A DNA stretch of 35,703 nt, from contig JAJYOI010000027.1 in the NCBI GenBank assembly GCA_021796275.1, forward strand, positions 1 to 35,703. Direction: 5' to 3'. The notes under the pieces were generated by a model. It saw only the letters and a program-made list of their open reading frames with translations. It ran no database searches and was not told where the DNA came from. The position numbers and the translations under genes were made by a program. Below are positions 13,995 to 22,208 of the stretch, one piece after another. Position 1 is the stretch's first letter; each line of letters begins with the position of its first letter. This DNA is from Bacteroidota bacterium. Its GTDB lineage: Bacteria; Bacteroidota; Ignavibacteria; UBA10030; UBA8401.

Positions 13995-14069
13995 AGTTCA
14001 AATGGTTGGTTACACTTCTTACTTAGTCTTTTTCTAATCCCTCATTGAGAGGTCCCTTAGGAGGTAGTT

Positions 14070-15149
14070 ATGAAAAATATATTAATTCCAATTTTTATTT
14101 TTAGTGCGTTCATAGCCCTTTCTTGTAACAAATCGAATCCAGTGGGGCCATCACTTTCAAATAAAAGCAACACCGCTATCAAAATAGGCTTTTCAATAAA
14201 AGATGCGCCGGCGGATGTAGCAAGCGTAGTAGGAATTCTCTCTCGTCAGGGATACGATACTTTAACGAGCCAATTTGCAATTTCAAATGATACGGCTCAA
14301 TGTGAATTCGATAATATTGTAGCCGGCACGTGGCATCTTCAAGTGAATGCTTATGACGGAACAAATGCTTTAAAATATTCCGGAGGAAAAGATGTGCAGG
14401 TTGTTGGCGGAGAAATAACCGCGGTTAATTTGGTGCTCAACCCTACAACAGGATCCATCAACGTTACGGTTACTTGGGGAGCGGCGGCGGCGGGAAACGC
14501 CTTGAAGCTAGATGGTGCAACCGGATACCTTGAGGTTCCAAATTCTTCTTCATTGTCGTCTCCCAGCACTGCAATTACGATGGAGGCATGGGTAAAACCT
14601 GCTGATCAATATTATAATACTGTTATAGCAAAAGGTAGCATGCACTACCTTCTTGAATTTGCTGAAGGTTTATATCCTGGGATCATATTAACCGGCGTTA
14701 CATTAGACCCTTCAGCCCCAAATTATTGGGGCAGATTAATGGTTAACCAAAATGTTCCTGCGGATCAGTGGACCCACATTGCGGTAACGTACTCTCAGTC
14801 AACAGGGGTAAAGGTCTACTATAATGGTCAATTAGTGTATCAAGGCACTGGCAGTGGACAGATTTCAGCGGGTTCTTTACCGTTGCGAATTGGAGCGAGA
14901 GTAGATTCTATCTATACAGAATATTTTAAAGGAGAAATCGATGATGTACGAATATGGAACGTCGTACGTTCACAATCAGACATTTCTCAGAATATGTCAA
15001 AAGAGTTAACGGGTACAGAAGCTGGCCTTGTTGCATATTACAAGTATGATGAAACGGCTGGGTCTACGGTCATACATGATGCAACGTCGCACCATAACGA
15101 CGGTAGTCTTTATGGAAATGCAACCCTTGTTAATTCTGCAGCTTTTTGA
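14070..15149 (+). CDS. LamG/concanavalin-like domain lipoprotein
   Basis: A 359-residue exported lipoprotein. The signal ends in IALSC with lipidated Cys19, followed by an N-rich linker. Residues about 40-140 form a beta-rich region with KIGFSIKDAPADV and VVGGEITAVNLVL, resembling carboxypeptidase-regulatory-like domains. Residues about 160-350 are a LamG-like jelly roll: LKLDGATGYLEVPNS, ITMEAWVKP, WTHIAVTY, GEIDDVRIWN and LVAYYKYDE. Such domains usually bind carbohydrate or act as adhesion modules. The start is well supported by AGGAGG at 14059-14064, a much stronger ribosome site than most genes here have. It has its own promoter and ends before a strong terminator at 15181-15222, so it is monocistronic. 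Confidence 0.85.
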   Translation: MKNILIPIFIFSAFIALSCNKSNPVGPSLSNKSNTAIKIGFSIKDAPADVASVVGILSRQGYDTLTSQFAISNDTAQCEFDNIVAGTWHLQVNAYDGTNALKYSGGKDVQVVGGEITAVNLVLNPTTGSINVTVTWGAAAAGNALKLDGATGYLEVPNSSSLSSPSTAITMEAWVKPADQYYNTVIAKGSMHYLLEFAEGLYPGIILTGVTLDPSAPNYWGRLMVNQNVPADQWTHIAVTYSQSTGVKVYYNGQLVYQGTGSGQISAGSLPLRIGARVDSIYTEYFKGEIDDVRIWNVVRSQSDISQNMSKELTGTEAGLVAYYKYDETAGSTVIHDATSHHNDGSLYGNATLVNSAAF

Positions 15150-15180
15150 TTTTTGAGCTAATTGGTTTAGATTAGTAATT

Positions 15181-15222
15181 AAAGCAGCTTAAGGCATGCT
15201 TCATCTTGAGCTGCTTTTTTTT
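15181..15222 (+). terminator. Rho-independent terminator after the LamG lipoprotein gene
   Basis: A 13-bp stem (15181-15193 with 15205-15217, one G-U pair) with an 11-nt loop is followed by a T-run through 15222. It ends 17 bp before the methyltransferase ATG, separating the two transcripts. Confidence 0.85.
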
Positions 15223-15238
15223 AACATAAGGAGTCGGA

Positions 15239-16129
15239 ATGAGTAATTGTCCGTTGTGTGGAAATACGGCCTCGAAAACCTTTCCAATTTATTATTTCCT
15301 AAAAGAAAAACGGTTCAATGGTAGGAAATGTAAAAGCTGTGGATTTGTTTTCATAGCCCCAAGGCCGACTGACGAGGACTTGCAGTTAATGTATAGTGAC
15401 GAATATTTTTTGTATGATGGTGCAGATTGTGGAGCGCATTCATCAACTGATTACGAAACTGCTGCGATACGAGGCTCGGTAAAATTCCCGGCAATACTAG
15501 GCGCAATTAAAAAATTTAAGCCAGCTGGAAAGTTTTTTGAGGTGGGTTGCGGCATGGGCTATTTCCTGAACTATGCCAAGGACAGTGGTTATGAAACGAG
15601 CGGAATTGAATATGCAGCTTTGGGAGCTGATGCATGTCGTTCAAAATTTGGTCTTGATGTTAAGCAAAGCTCGTTTGAGTCGTTGTCGGTTACTCCTGAG
15701 GCTTTCGATGTAATTTTCATGGGAGATGTACTTGAACATCTTGTTGATCCTTTATCTATGCTTAGAAAAGCTCATGCAATGCTAAAGCTTACAGGAATTG
15801 TTGCGGTTGAAGTTCCGTCGACGTTTAATGCTATTGTAGGACGAGTAGCAGTCAGTGGCATGAAATTACTCGGTAAACAAAGAAAAATGCCAATGCCGCC
15901 TTATCATGTCAACGAGTTTACTCCGGCAACATTTCGAGCAATTCTTTTTAAAGCCGGGTATTCACAGGTTAAAATTATTCAAAGAGTAAAGGCGCCATCC
16001 ACAATAACCTTAAGGGGAAGTGCTTTCGATAAAACCGTGAAAAAATTATTACAATATCCTAACTACACCATAACAAAAACGTTTGGAATATTTGGTGATC
16101 GAATGTTAGGAATTGGGGTTAAACAGTAA
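15239..16129 (+). CDS. Class I SAM-dependent methyltransferase with N-terminal zinc ribbon
   Basis: A 296-residue protein that begins with a four-Cys zinc-ribbon-like knuckle (C4/C7 in CPLCG and C31/C34 in CKSCG). A methyltransferase domain follows, with the SAM-binding FFEVGCGMGYF near residue 100 and the acidic IFMGDVLEHLVDPL loop. This architecture is common among methyltransferases of sugar and polysaccharide loci; the substrate cannot be read. The ATG at 15239 has AAGGAG 6-11 bases upstream. A+T-rich codon use resembles the preceding lipoprotein gene more than the surrounding housekeeping genes, so the two may have arrived together (inference). The gap after it (16130-16288, 159 bp) shows no clear feature. 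Confidence 0.82.
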   Translation: MSNCPLCGNTASKTFPIYYFLKEKRFNGRKCKSCGFVFIAPRPTDEDLQLMYSDEYFLYDGADCGAHSSTDYETAAIRGSVKFPAILGAIKKFKPAGKFFEVGCGMGYFLNYAKDSGYETSGIEYAALGADACRSKFGLDVKQSSFESLSVTPEAFDVIFMGDVLEHLVDPLSMLRKAHAMLKLTGIVAVEVPSTFNAIVGRVAVSGMKLLGKQRKMPMPPYHVNEFTPATFRAILFKAGYSQVKIIQRVKAPSTITLRGSAFDKTVKKLLQYPNYTITKTFGIFGDRMLGIGVKQ

Positions 16130-16288
16130 ACATTTTTCTTCCTTTTCGCGCTTGCTATAATTATTTGTTCCGATCATTTTACTTTGGTAAATTCCATGTT
16201 AAGGGGAAACGAACTGGTACAGTTCACTGCGCAAGCCTTTTCCTTGATTCCCTTCCGTAATTTGGGTACATTGATACATAAAAATTAA

Positions 16289-17401
16289 ATGATCGGTTCG
16301 AAGATAAATCTCAACGGGCTTCCGTTGCAGCAACTGGAAGCATTTGTTGCTTCCATGGGCGAGCCTGCCTATCGTGCGAAGCAAATTTTTGCATGGCTGT
16401 ATAAACACAAAGTAGTACAGTTCGATGATATGACAAATCTGCCGGAATCTTTTCGGCAGAAATTGAAAGAAATTGCCGCGGTTGAAAAACTTAGCGTCGT
16501 CAAAAAACAGCAATCGCAATTCGATGGAACAATCAAGTTTCTCTTTGAACTCGCTGATGGAAAACAGATCGAAAGCGTTCTCATTCCACCGCGTAAAAGT
16601 GCTGTTGATGCGGATTCCCGGTTCACCGCCTGCGTTTCTACACAGGTTGGCTGCCCGCTTGATTGTAAATTCTGCGCCACGGGAACAATGGGATTCGAAC
16701 GGAATCTTTCGCCGGCAGAAATTATTGGGCAAGTTTCAACGGCGCAAACATTGGTTGAGAAACCAATTACCAACATTGTTTTCATGGGGATGGGAGAGCC
16801 GATGCTCAACTATGATAATGTCATGTCGGCGATTGAAATCCTGACATCTGAAAACGGCATGGGCTTTACTCCGAGAAGAATTACGGTTTCCACGGCAGGA
16901 TATGTTGAACAGATTAAACGAATGGCAGATGAACAACGAAAAGTGAAACTTGCCCTTTCGCTTCATTCGCTCAATAATGAGACGCGCAGTAAGCTGATGC
17001 CGATCGCAAAAAAATTTGGTGTCGATGAATTACTTGATGCGCTGGAATATTATTTCAAGAAAACGAAGAAAAGCGTGATGCTGGAATATATTTTGTTCGA
17101 TGGATTGAATGACACCGACAACGACGTACTGCAGCTCGTGAAAGCATCGCGCCGGTTTGAATGCCGTGTGAATCTCATTCCATTTCATTCCATTGCGTTT
17201 ACACATCCGCGCGGATTTTCCGCCGCTTTGAAAGGCGCGCCGCAGGAGAAAATTTTATCGTTTGCAGCAAAACTCCGCCGGTATACTATTCCGGTTTTTG
17301 TCCGCAGCAATTCAGGAGAAGACATTGACGCGGCGTGCGGGCAGCTTGCCGTAACAAATTCACACTCTGAGCCGGAGGCTCATGCGCTTGTGGCGCAATA
17401 G
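16289..17401 (+). CDS. rlmN: Dual-specificity 23S rRNA/tRNA adenine C2-methyltransferase RlmN
   Basis: A radical-SAM enzyme that methylates C2 of A2503 in 23S rRNA and A37 in some tRNAs. The 370-residue length is typical. The iron-sulfur cluster motif is in GCPLDCKFCATGTMG. Other family segments are FMGMGEPMLNYDNV, RRITVSTAGYV, LALSLHS and YILFDGLNDTD. The second catalytic Cys is in the C-terminal GEDIDAACGQLA. The ATG at 16289 lacks a Shine-Dalgarno sequence but fits the family N-terminus. The last eleven residues (SEPEAHALVAQ) and the stop codon come from a twin-hairpin repeat at 17367-17403, so the native C-terminus appears to have been replaced after the final conserved motif. Confidence 0.96.
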   Translation: MIGSKINLNGLPLQQLEAFVASMGEPAYRAKQIFAWLYKHKVVQFDDMTNLPESFRQKLKEIAAVEKLSVVKKQQSQFDGTIKFLFELADGKQIESVLIPPRKSAVDADSRFTACVSTQVGCPLDCKFCATGTMGFERNLSPAEIIGQVSTAQTLVEKPITNIVFMGMGEPMLNYDNVMSAIEILTSENGMGFTPRRITVSTAGYVEQIKRMADEQRKVKLALSLHSLNNETRSKLMPIAKKFGVDELLDALEYYFKKTKKSVMLEYILFDGLNDTDNDVLQLVKASRRFECRVNLIPFHSIAFTHPRGFSAALKGAPQEKILSFAAKLRRYTIPVFVRSNSGEDIDAACGQLAVTNSHSEPEAHALVAQ

Positions 17402-17403
17402 CG
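17367..17403 (+). repeat. Twin-hairpin coding element, copy 3 (3' end of rlmN)
   Basis: Two hairpins with stems GAGCC/GGCTC and TGCGC/GCGCA. The peptide EPEAHALVAQ aligns with PPEADALTAQ of copy 1. Compared with copy 1, an extra T turns the last part into the TAG that ends rlmN. Confidence 0.75.
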
Positions 17404-17456
17404 CGCATTCAGGACCTGCGCACTGAATCACACACAACCCTAACTCTCAAATTCTT

Positions 17457-18110
17457 ATGATGAATCTAATTCTCTTTGGACCTCCCGGCGTTGGAAAAGG
17501 GACGCAGGCAAAAATCCTTTCGCACATTTATCACATCCCGCATATTTCCACTGGCGATATTCTCAGGCTCGCGATTAAAGACGGCACGCCGCTTGGACTC
17601 AAGGCGAAATCGTATATGGATGCCGGCAATCTTGTTCCGGATGAAGTCATGATCGGCATGATCAAAGATATTCTCATGTCGGGGCAATGCCGCAACGGAT
17701 TTATTCTCGACGGATTTCCGCGCACGGTAGCGCAGGCGGAGGCGCTGGAGAAGAATTTTCACGGCCTCAATCTCACGGTTCGTCACGTTATCAATTTTGA
17801 TGTGTGTGAAAAAGAAATCGTGGACCGCTTAAGCCAGCGCTATGTGTGCAGAAAATGCGGAAAGATTTACAATTTCGAGATTGATCACTTCAAGCCGGGC
17901 GATCCGTGCTTTAAATGCGGCGGGGAGATTTTTCAGCGCGATGATGATAAACCAGAAACGGTGAAGAAGCGCCTTGAGATCTATCACAAAGAAACCGAAC
18001 CGGTGAAAGCGTATTACGAAAAATTAGGGTTGCTGCGCAATATTAACGGTATCGGCGAGATCGAAGAGGTCACGCAGCGTTTGCTTGCTGTGACCATGAA
18101 ATCAGACTGA
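17457..18110 (+). CDS. adk: Adenylate kinase, zinc-LID type
   Basis: Catalyses ATP + AMP to 2 ADP. The 217-residue length matches long-form bacterial Adk. The P-loop GPPGVGKGT is at residues 8-16, AMP-binding STGDILR at about 31-37 and DGFPRTVAQAE further on. The LID carries four cysteines in CRKCGKIYN and CFKCGG, so it should bind zinc as in Bacillus-type enzymes. ATG at 17457 or 17460; the first is used. The gene lies 55 bp after rlmN and 4 bp before the phosphodiesterase gene. Confidence 0.96.
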   Translation: MMNLILFGPPGVGKGTQAKILSHIYHIPHISTGDILRLAIKDGTPLGLKAKSYMDAGNLVPDEVMIGMIKDILMSGQCRNGFILDGFPRTVAQAEALEKNFHGLNLTVRHVINFDVCEKEIVDRLSQRYVCRKCGKIYNFEIDHFKPGDPCFKCGGEIFQRDDDKPETVKKRLEIYHKETEPVKAYYEKLGLLRNINGIGEIEEVTQRLLAVTMKSD

Positions 18111-18114
18111 CGCC

Positions 18115-18918
18115 GTGGCAGAACTTGGACAAAAAACGCTGCTGCGGCTGACTGACGAGAAGCCTCTCATTATTGCGCATCGCGGATTTTCCGATGAAGC
18201 GCCGGAGAATACAATGGCGGCGTTTCACAAGGCAATCTCCGCAAAGGTACACATGATCGAATTTGACGTTCGGCTTTCTGCAGACAATGAGTTTGTCATT
18301 TTTCACGACAGAAAGTTGGAGCGGACATCGGAAGGAAAGGGGCTTGTTAAGAGGCTCGCTGCAGAAGAGCTGGCACGTATTGATAACGGTTCGTGGTTTT
18401 CTTCGCGATTTTCCCGCGAGCGCATTCCTCTTTTGCGCGACGTTCTGACGCTGACGAAACATGGCACCGCAGGCGCCATTGCGTTGAATATTGAAATCAA
18501 ACCGGATGTTGAAAGCGCAAACGGAACTCCGGTGGAAGCAATGCTCGTCGAGGTGCTCGTGAAAGCGCGGGCGCTTCACCACGTTATGATCACATCGTTC
18601 AACCATAAAATGATAAAGCGGGTGAAACATCTTAATCACGAGATTGCGACTGGCATTATTTATAATCCGATTACAAATTTTCGCCGTTCACCGTCGCAAT
18701 TAGCAGCGGCGGCGCGGGCGGAGTTTTTCATCTGCAGCAAATATCAGGTCAACCATGACGTTGTGAACGATGTGCATGAAAACGGGTTAAAGATTTTTGT
18801 GTACGGCATAAGTTCAGAGCGGGACACGGGAAGGATGTTGCGCTTGGGTGTGGACGGAATCATTTCTAACAATCCCGCTTTGGTGAAGAGAGCAATTGAA
18901 ATGTACCGCAACGAGTAA
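18115..18918 (+). CDS. Glycerophosphodiester phosphodiesterase
   Basis: Hydrolyses glycerophosphodiesters to glycerol-3-phosphate and an alcohol. The 267-residue TIM-barrel protein has the catalytic HRGFSDEAPENT (His22, Arg23, Glu31), metal ligands in EFDVRLS (Glu49, Asp51) and the general acid His64 in IFHDRKLERT. No signal peptide is seen, so a cytoplasmic UgpQ-like role fits better than periplasmic GlpQ. The start is a GTG at 18115, four bases after the adk stop; no in-frame ATG lies before the catalytic motif. It is likely cotranscribed with adk. Confidence 0.92.
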   Translation: MAELGQKTLLRLTDEKPLIIAHRGFSDEAPENTMAAFHKAISAKVHMIEFDVRLSADNEFVIFHDRKLERTSEGKGLVKRLAAEELARIDNGSWFSSRFSRERIPLLRDVLTLTKHGTAGAIALNIEIKPDVESANGTPVEAMLVEVLVKARALHHVMITSFNHKMIKRVKHLNHEIATGIIYNPITNFRRSPSQLAAAARAEFFICSKYQVNHDVVNDVHENGLKIFVYGISSERDTGRMLRLGVDGIISNNPALVKRAIEMYRNE

Positions 18919-18929
18919 GCAGTTTCCTC

Positions 18930-19307
18930 TTAGCGTACTTTTTTTTCAATCACCGCAAATGCAACCACCGACGTATCCGAATGAGAAAGCGACAGAAGCA
19001 CACGGCTGTGCTGAAGCGCGTCGGCCGTTGATCCATAGAGCTTCACGTTCGGTTTTCCCGAAGGTTCGTTTATCACTTCGACGTTTTTCCACTGAAATTC
19101 TCCCGCCCATCCGGTTGCAAGCGCTTTACTCACCGCTTCTTTTGCAGCGAAACGTGCGGCAAAATGCTGCATCGGATTTTTCTTTGCACGGCAATAGTCA
19201 ATTTCGGCATCTGTAAACAGTTTCTGCAAAAATGCGTTGCCGAAACGTTCAATGGAAACGCGGATACGTTCAATTTCAATAATATCAACGCCGATGCCTT
19301 CAATCAT
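18930..19307 (-). CDS. acpS: Holo-[acyl-carrier-protein] synthase
   Basis: Transfers 4'-phosphopantetheine from coenzyme A to acyl carrier protein. The 125-residue length is typical of AcpS. The Mg2+-binding Asp8 is in GIGVDIIEIERI and Glu57 in FAAKEAVSKAL. The gene is convergent with the phosphodiesterase gene, with only 11 bp between the stops and no visible terminator. Upstream it is separated from divergent add by a 229-bp gap (19308-19536), where I see only short imperfect hairpins such as GGTACGCCGAAGGCGAACC. Confidence 0.94.
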   Translation of the reverse strand: MIEGIGVDIIEIERIRVSIERFGNAFLQKLFTDAEIDYCRAKKNPMQHFAARFAAKEAVSKALATGWAGEFQWKNVEVINEPSGKPNVKLYGSTADALQHSRVLLSLSHSDTSVVAFAVIEKKVR

Positions 19308-19536
19308 ATTGCCGCCGGAGAGTAAGTGAATGATTCGTCAGGTGAAGTCAAGGTAAGAAAGCAAGGGAACACTTTCAACATCGCTCTTGAACCTTGAAAC
19401 TCACGCCCATCATCGGTACATTGTGAAAAGTTGAATTGAAAATGGGTACGCCGAAGGCGAACCAAGCGACACGGGTTTTCTTCAATAAGGTGCAGATTCT
19501 TTTGGCACTTTTTCACTTAACAAACTGGTTGATTCC

Positions 19537-20646
19537 ATGAAATTTACAAAAAACTTTCTTCGCACAATTCCCAAAGTTCTTCTTCATGATCATTTAGACG
19601 GCGGCGTTCGTGCGCAAACAGTGATTGATTTGGCGAAAGATCTGCACTATAAAAAACTTCCGACCACCGATGCAGGAGAGTTGGCAGTGTGGTTTCAGCG
19701 CGGCGCACAGCGCGGCAGCCTGCCGCTTTTTCTCGAAGGCTTTGAACATACATGCGGCGTGATGCAAACCGAAGAAGCACTCGAACGTGTTGCCTTTGAA
19801 ATGATGGAAGACATGCACAATGACGGCGTTGTGTATGTTGAAACCCGTTTTGCTCCGGTTTTCCACACACAAAAAGGATTGGCACATCATACGATTGTGA
19901 AATCTGTCCTGCGCGGCCTGGAGCGCGGAAAGAAAAAATTTGGCGTCGATTACGGGGTGCTCATCTGTGCCATGCGGAACATGAATCCGGTAATTTCACA
20001 GGACATCGCGGAACTTGCAGTGGAATTCCGCAATCTCGGCGTTGTCGGTTTCGATCTTGCCGGTGAAGAAGGCGGGTATCCGCCGAAGAAACATGTGGAC
20101 GCATTCCATTATATTCAGCGCGAGAATTTTAATATTACTATTCATGCCGGAGAAGCATTCGGCAAAGAATCTATCTGGCAGGCGATTCAATGGTGCGGTG
20201 CGCACCGGATCGGCCATGCCACACGGTTGATCGAAGATATGCGTGTGAAAGACGGCGAAGTATTGAGCATGGGAACATTGGCGCAGTATGTTCTCGATAA
20301 ACGCATTCCGCTTGAAATTTGTTTAACTAGTAACATACACACCGGTGCGGTGCGAACAGTCGCAGAACATCCGTTCGGCATTTTCTATCGGTATAAGTTC
20401 CGTGTGTCGCTTAACACCGATGACCGGCTTATGAGCGGGATTACATTGACAGACGAATATTACACCGCCGCCGAACATTTTGGATTGAAGCTTGACGATC
20501 TTGAAAAAATCACGATCAATGCGATGAAGAGCGCATTCGTTCCGTATAAAGAACGCATCAGAATTATTTATGATGTCTTGAAACCGGGTTATGTGAAAGC
20601 ACGAGAGCAAATGAAATCGAAAATGCCGCAGACGACAGGAAAATGA
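19537..20646 (+). CDS. add: Adenosine deaminase family protein
   Basis: Deaminates adenosine or deoxyadenosine to inosine. The 369-residue protein has the metal-binding LLHDHLDGG (His17, His19), TIHAGEAFGKES, the catalytic GAHRIGHATRL and the metal Asp in SLNTDDRLMSG. VETRFAPVFHTQKGL and VGFDLAGEEGG also fit the family. Related family members act on adenine or aminofutalosine; the HDHLDGG form instead of HxHLxG is slightly divergent, so substrate choice is not certain. Its TGA overlaps the next ATG (ATGA), the first of two such overlaps in this cluster. Confidence 0.88.
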   Translation: MKFTKNFLRTIPKVLLHDHLDGGVRAQTVIDLAKDLHYKKLPTTDAGELAVWFQRGAQRGSLPLFLEGFEHTCGVMQTEEALERVAFEMMEDMHNDGVVYVETRFAPVFHTQKGLAHHTIVKSVLRGLERGKKKFGVDYGVLICAMRNMNPVISQDIAELAVEFRNLGVVGFDLAGEEGGYPPKKHVDAFHYIQRENFNITIHAGEAFGKESIWQAIQWCGAHRIGHATRLIEDMRVKDGEVLSMGTLAQYVLDKRIPLEICLTSNIHTGAVRTVAEHPFGIFYRYKFRVSLNTDDRLMSGITLTDEYYTAAEHFGLKLDDLEKITINAMKSAFVPYKERIRIIYDVLKPGYVKAREQMKSKMPQTTGK

Positions 20647-21179
20647 AATATGTTTACTACATCGTGCTTGTGGGAACTGCGTTCCTCGCTTCCTGCACGC
20701 AATCGTATCCGTACCTCGTGAAGAACGACAACTGCAATTGCAAAGAATATACGTACCGCGACGTGCGGCACCGTTTTGCAATCACATGCGAAGCGCGATA
20801 CAAAGTCACTGACCGAATAGAAACGACCATTTCGTTGAATTTCGAAAACAACAGCAGTGACACGCTTGATCTGCGGCTGGCGTCGTTCAACGTGAAATCG
20901 GAAAATGTGCATTATGAATACAACGATAAATTTCTTTCGCTGCCGTACGTTGTTGTTGTTCCCGGAGATTCGTATGAAGTGGCGCTCCACGGCAAGGATA
21001 CAAGTTCTGACGAACATCCGTGGTATAGGATTGCCGGGGAACAGATCACCGTTACTATTCAACGACTCGTCATCGGGAACATAAATCTTGACCCGATCGT
21101 CATGACGATGGTTCCGGTAAATCCGAAATTTTCGTCGGCTTTATCATTTCAGAAGATTCTCATTGCGGGGCGGAAATGA
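20643..21179 (+). CDS. Uncharacterised lipoprotein
   Basis: A 178-residue lipoprotein whose signal ends in TAFLASC, then a small beta-rich domain. It has early Cys pairs (NDNCNCKEY), a segment TTISLNFENNSSDTLDLRL and VVVVPGDSYEV, compatible with an immunoglobulin-like fold. I do not recognise the family. It is translationally coupled to add upstream and to the ArsC/Spx-like gene downstream, each by ATGA. Confidence 0.8.
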   Translation: MKYVYYIVLVGTAFLASCTQSYPYLVKNDNCNCKEYTYRDVRHRFAITCEARYKVTDRIETTISLNFENNSSDTLDLRLASFNVKSENVHYEYNDKFLSLPYVVVVPGDSYEVALHGKDTSSDEHPWYRIAGEQITVTIQRLVIGNINLDPIVMTMVPVNPKFSSALSFQKILIAGRK

Positions 21180-21523
21180 AGATCACGATTTATCAAAAGC
21201 CGGTATGCACTACTTGCAGGCAGGTATACGCATTGCTTAAAGAAAGCGGCGTTGATTTTGATGCAGTGAATTATTACATCGAGCCGATTTCCAAGAGCAA
21301 GTTGAAAGAGCTGCTTAGTAAAATGGGAATGTCTGCGGCAGAATTGCTGCGAAAGAAAGAGCCTCTGTACAAAGAGATGAAACTTGCTGAAAAGAATCTT
21401 TCCGAAGATGAAATTATTGATCTCATGACGGCAAACCCGGATTTGATGCAGCGGCCAATTATCGAAAAAGGCGGGAAGGCAATTCTTGCGCGGCCGGCGG
21501 AACGCATCAAAGAAATTTTGTAA
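21176..21523 (+). CDS. ArsC/Spx-like thioredoxin-fold protein
   Basis: A 115-residue thioredoxin-fold protein of the arsenate-reductase-like family. It has Cys11 and Cys14 in KPVCTTCRQ, a helical SKSKLKELLSKMG segment, and the family C-terminus LMQRPIIEKGGKAILARP. The CxxC arrangement resembles Spx/YffB more than ArsC with its single active Cys. Arsenate reduction is therefore not assumed, and no arsenic genes are nearby. The start overlaps the lipoprotein stop in ATGA. SixA starts 7 bp after its stop. Confidence 0.85.
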   Translation: MKITIYQKPVCTTCRQVYALLKESGVDFDAVNYYIEPISKSKLKELLSKMGMSAAELLRKKEPLYKEMKLAEKNLSEDEIIDLMTANPDLMQRPIIEKGGKAILARPAERIKEIL

Positions 21524-21530
21524 GGAATAC

Positions 21531-22016
21531 ATGCTTCTCTATTTTCTTCGACATGCCGATGCGGCACATACTGGCTTGACGGCTGATATTGACCGCGAGC
21601 TTACGGATGAGGGCAACGCACAGGCGGAACACATCGCCCGCGCCATTCGCACACTAAAATTACCGTTGACTCATGTGCTGTGCAGTCCTTTCATTCGGGC
21701 GCGGCAGACAGCGAGAATTGCTCTCAAAGATTTTCCTGCACTGGAAATACAGGATTGCGATTGTCTCACACCGTTATCCGACCCGCAGAATTTATTTCAC
21801 GAACTCAAACAGTACCCGGACGACAGCAGAATTCTTCTTGTCACTCACGAGCCATTTGCCAGCGCATGTATTGCCTTGCTTCTCAGCGGAAGCAGTGAAC
21901 CGAAAGTAATCATGAAGAAAGCGAGCATGGCATGCCTCGAAACGCATTCCTCAGTTCAACGCGGAACAGGAATTCTGTTATGGCTTCTCACCAATGAACA
22001 GATGAAGCTGTTGTGA
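21531..22016 (+). CDS. sixA: SixA-type phosphohistidine phosphatase
   Basis: A histidine-phosphatase-superfamily protein of 161 residues. RHADA with catalytic His8 is at the N-terminus. CSPFIRARQTA and LLVTHEPFAS complete the phosphoglycerate-mutase-like active site. SixA removes phosphate from phosphohistidine proteins, in E. coli from the nitrogen PTS protein NPr and, as first proposed, ArcB. Here the presence of HPr and enzyme I elsewhere in the window makes a PTS substrate conceivable (inference). The ATG at 21531 is preceded by AAGGA and starts directly at the first strand; a longer frame from 21486 overlaps the preceding gene and is rejected. The gap to glgP (22017-22208, 192 bp) shows nothing clear. 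Confidence 0.88.
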   Translation: MLLYFLRHADAAHTGLTADIDRELTDEGNAQAEHIARAIRTLKLPLTHVLCSPFIRARQTARIALKDFPALEIQDCDCLTPLSDPQNLFHELKQYPDDSRILLVTHEPFASACIALLLSGSSEPKVIMKKASMACLETHSSVQRGTGILLWLLTNEQMKLL

Positions 22017-22208
22017 TTGCTTTGTACGCGTGCTGTGCTATTTACGAGTTGCCGCCGCTTTTACTTCCACACGGCTTCCAAATTTTCTCCGATGAAAAAT
22101 ATTTAATTCTTTCGCCGTACGTTTCAATGGAAAATGAGACGAAAATTTGATTTATTTGTATCATTCAAACGTTGAGCACTTATTATCACATAACATAAAG
22201 TAGAATCG

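Larger units (their letters stand above)
13746..14069. other. Divergent intergenic region between fni and the LamG lipoprotein
   Basis: A 324-bp gap without a convincing gene. An open frame from 13957 to 13760 on the minus strand has no matching start signal or recognisable protein. The right half contains a strong plus-strand promoter (13904-13932) and a structured leader. The left half is A-rich and must contain the fni promoter, which was not identified with confidence. Confidence 0.6.

Noticed and set aside
19304-19516. Minus-strand 70-residue frame between acpS and add
   Set aside because: Composition is not protein-like, it has no ribosome site and fills a divergent promoter gap.
21176-21523. 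Arsenic-resistance gene arsC
   Set aside because: It has a CxxC active site like Spx/YffB, and no arsR, arsB or acr3 is nearby.
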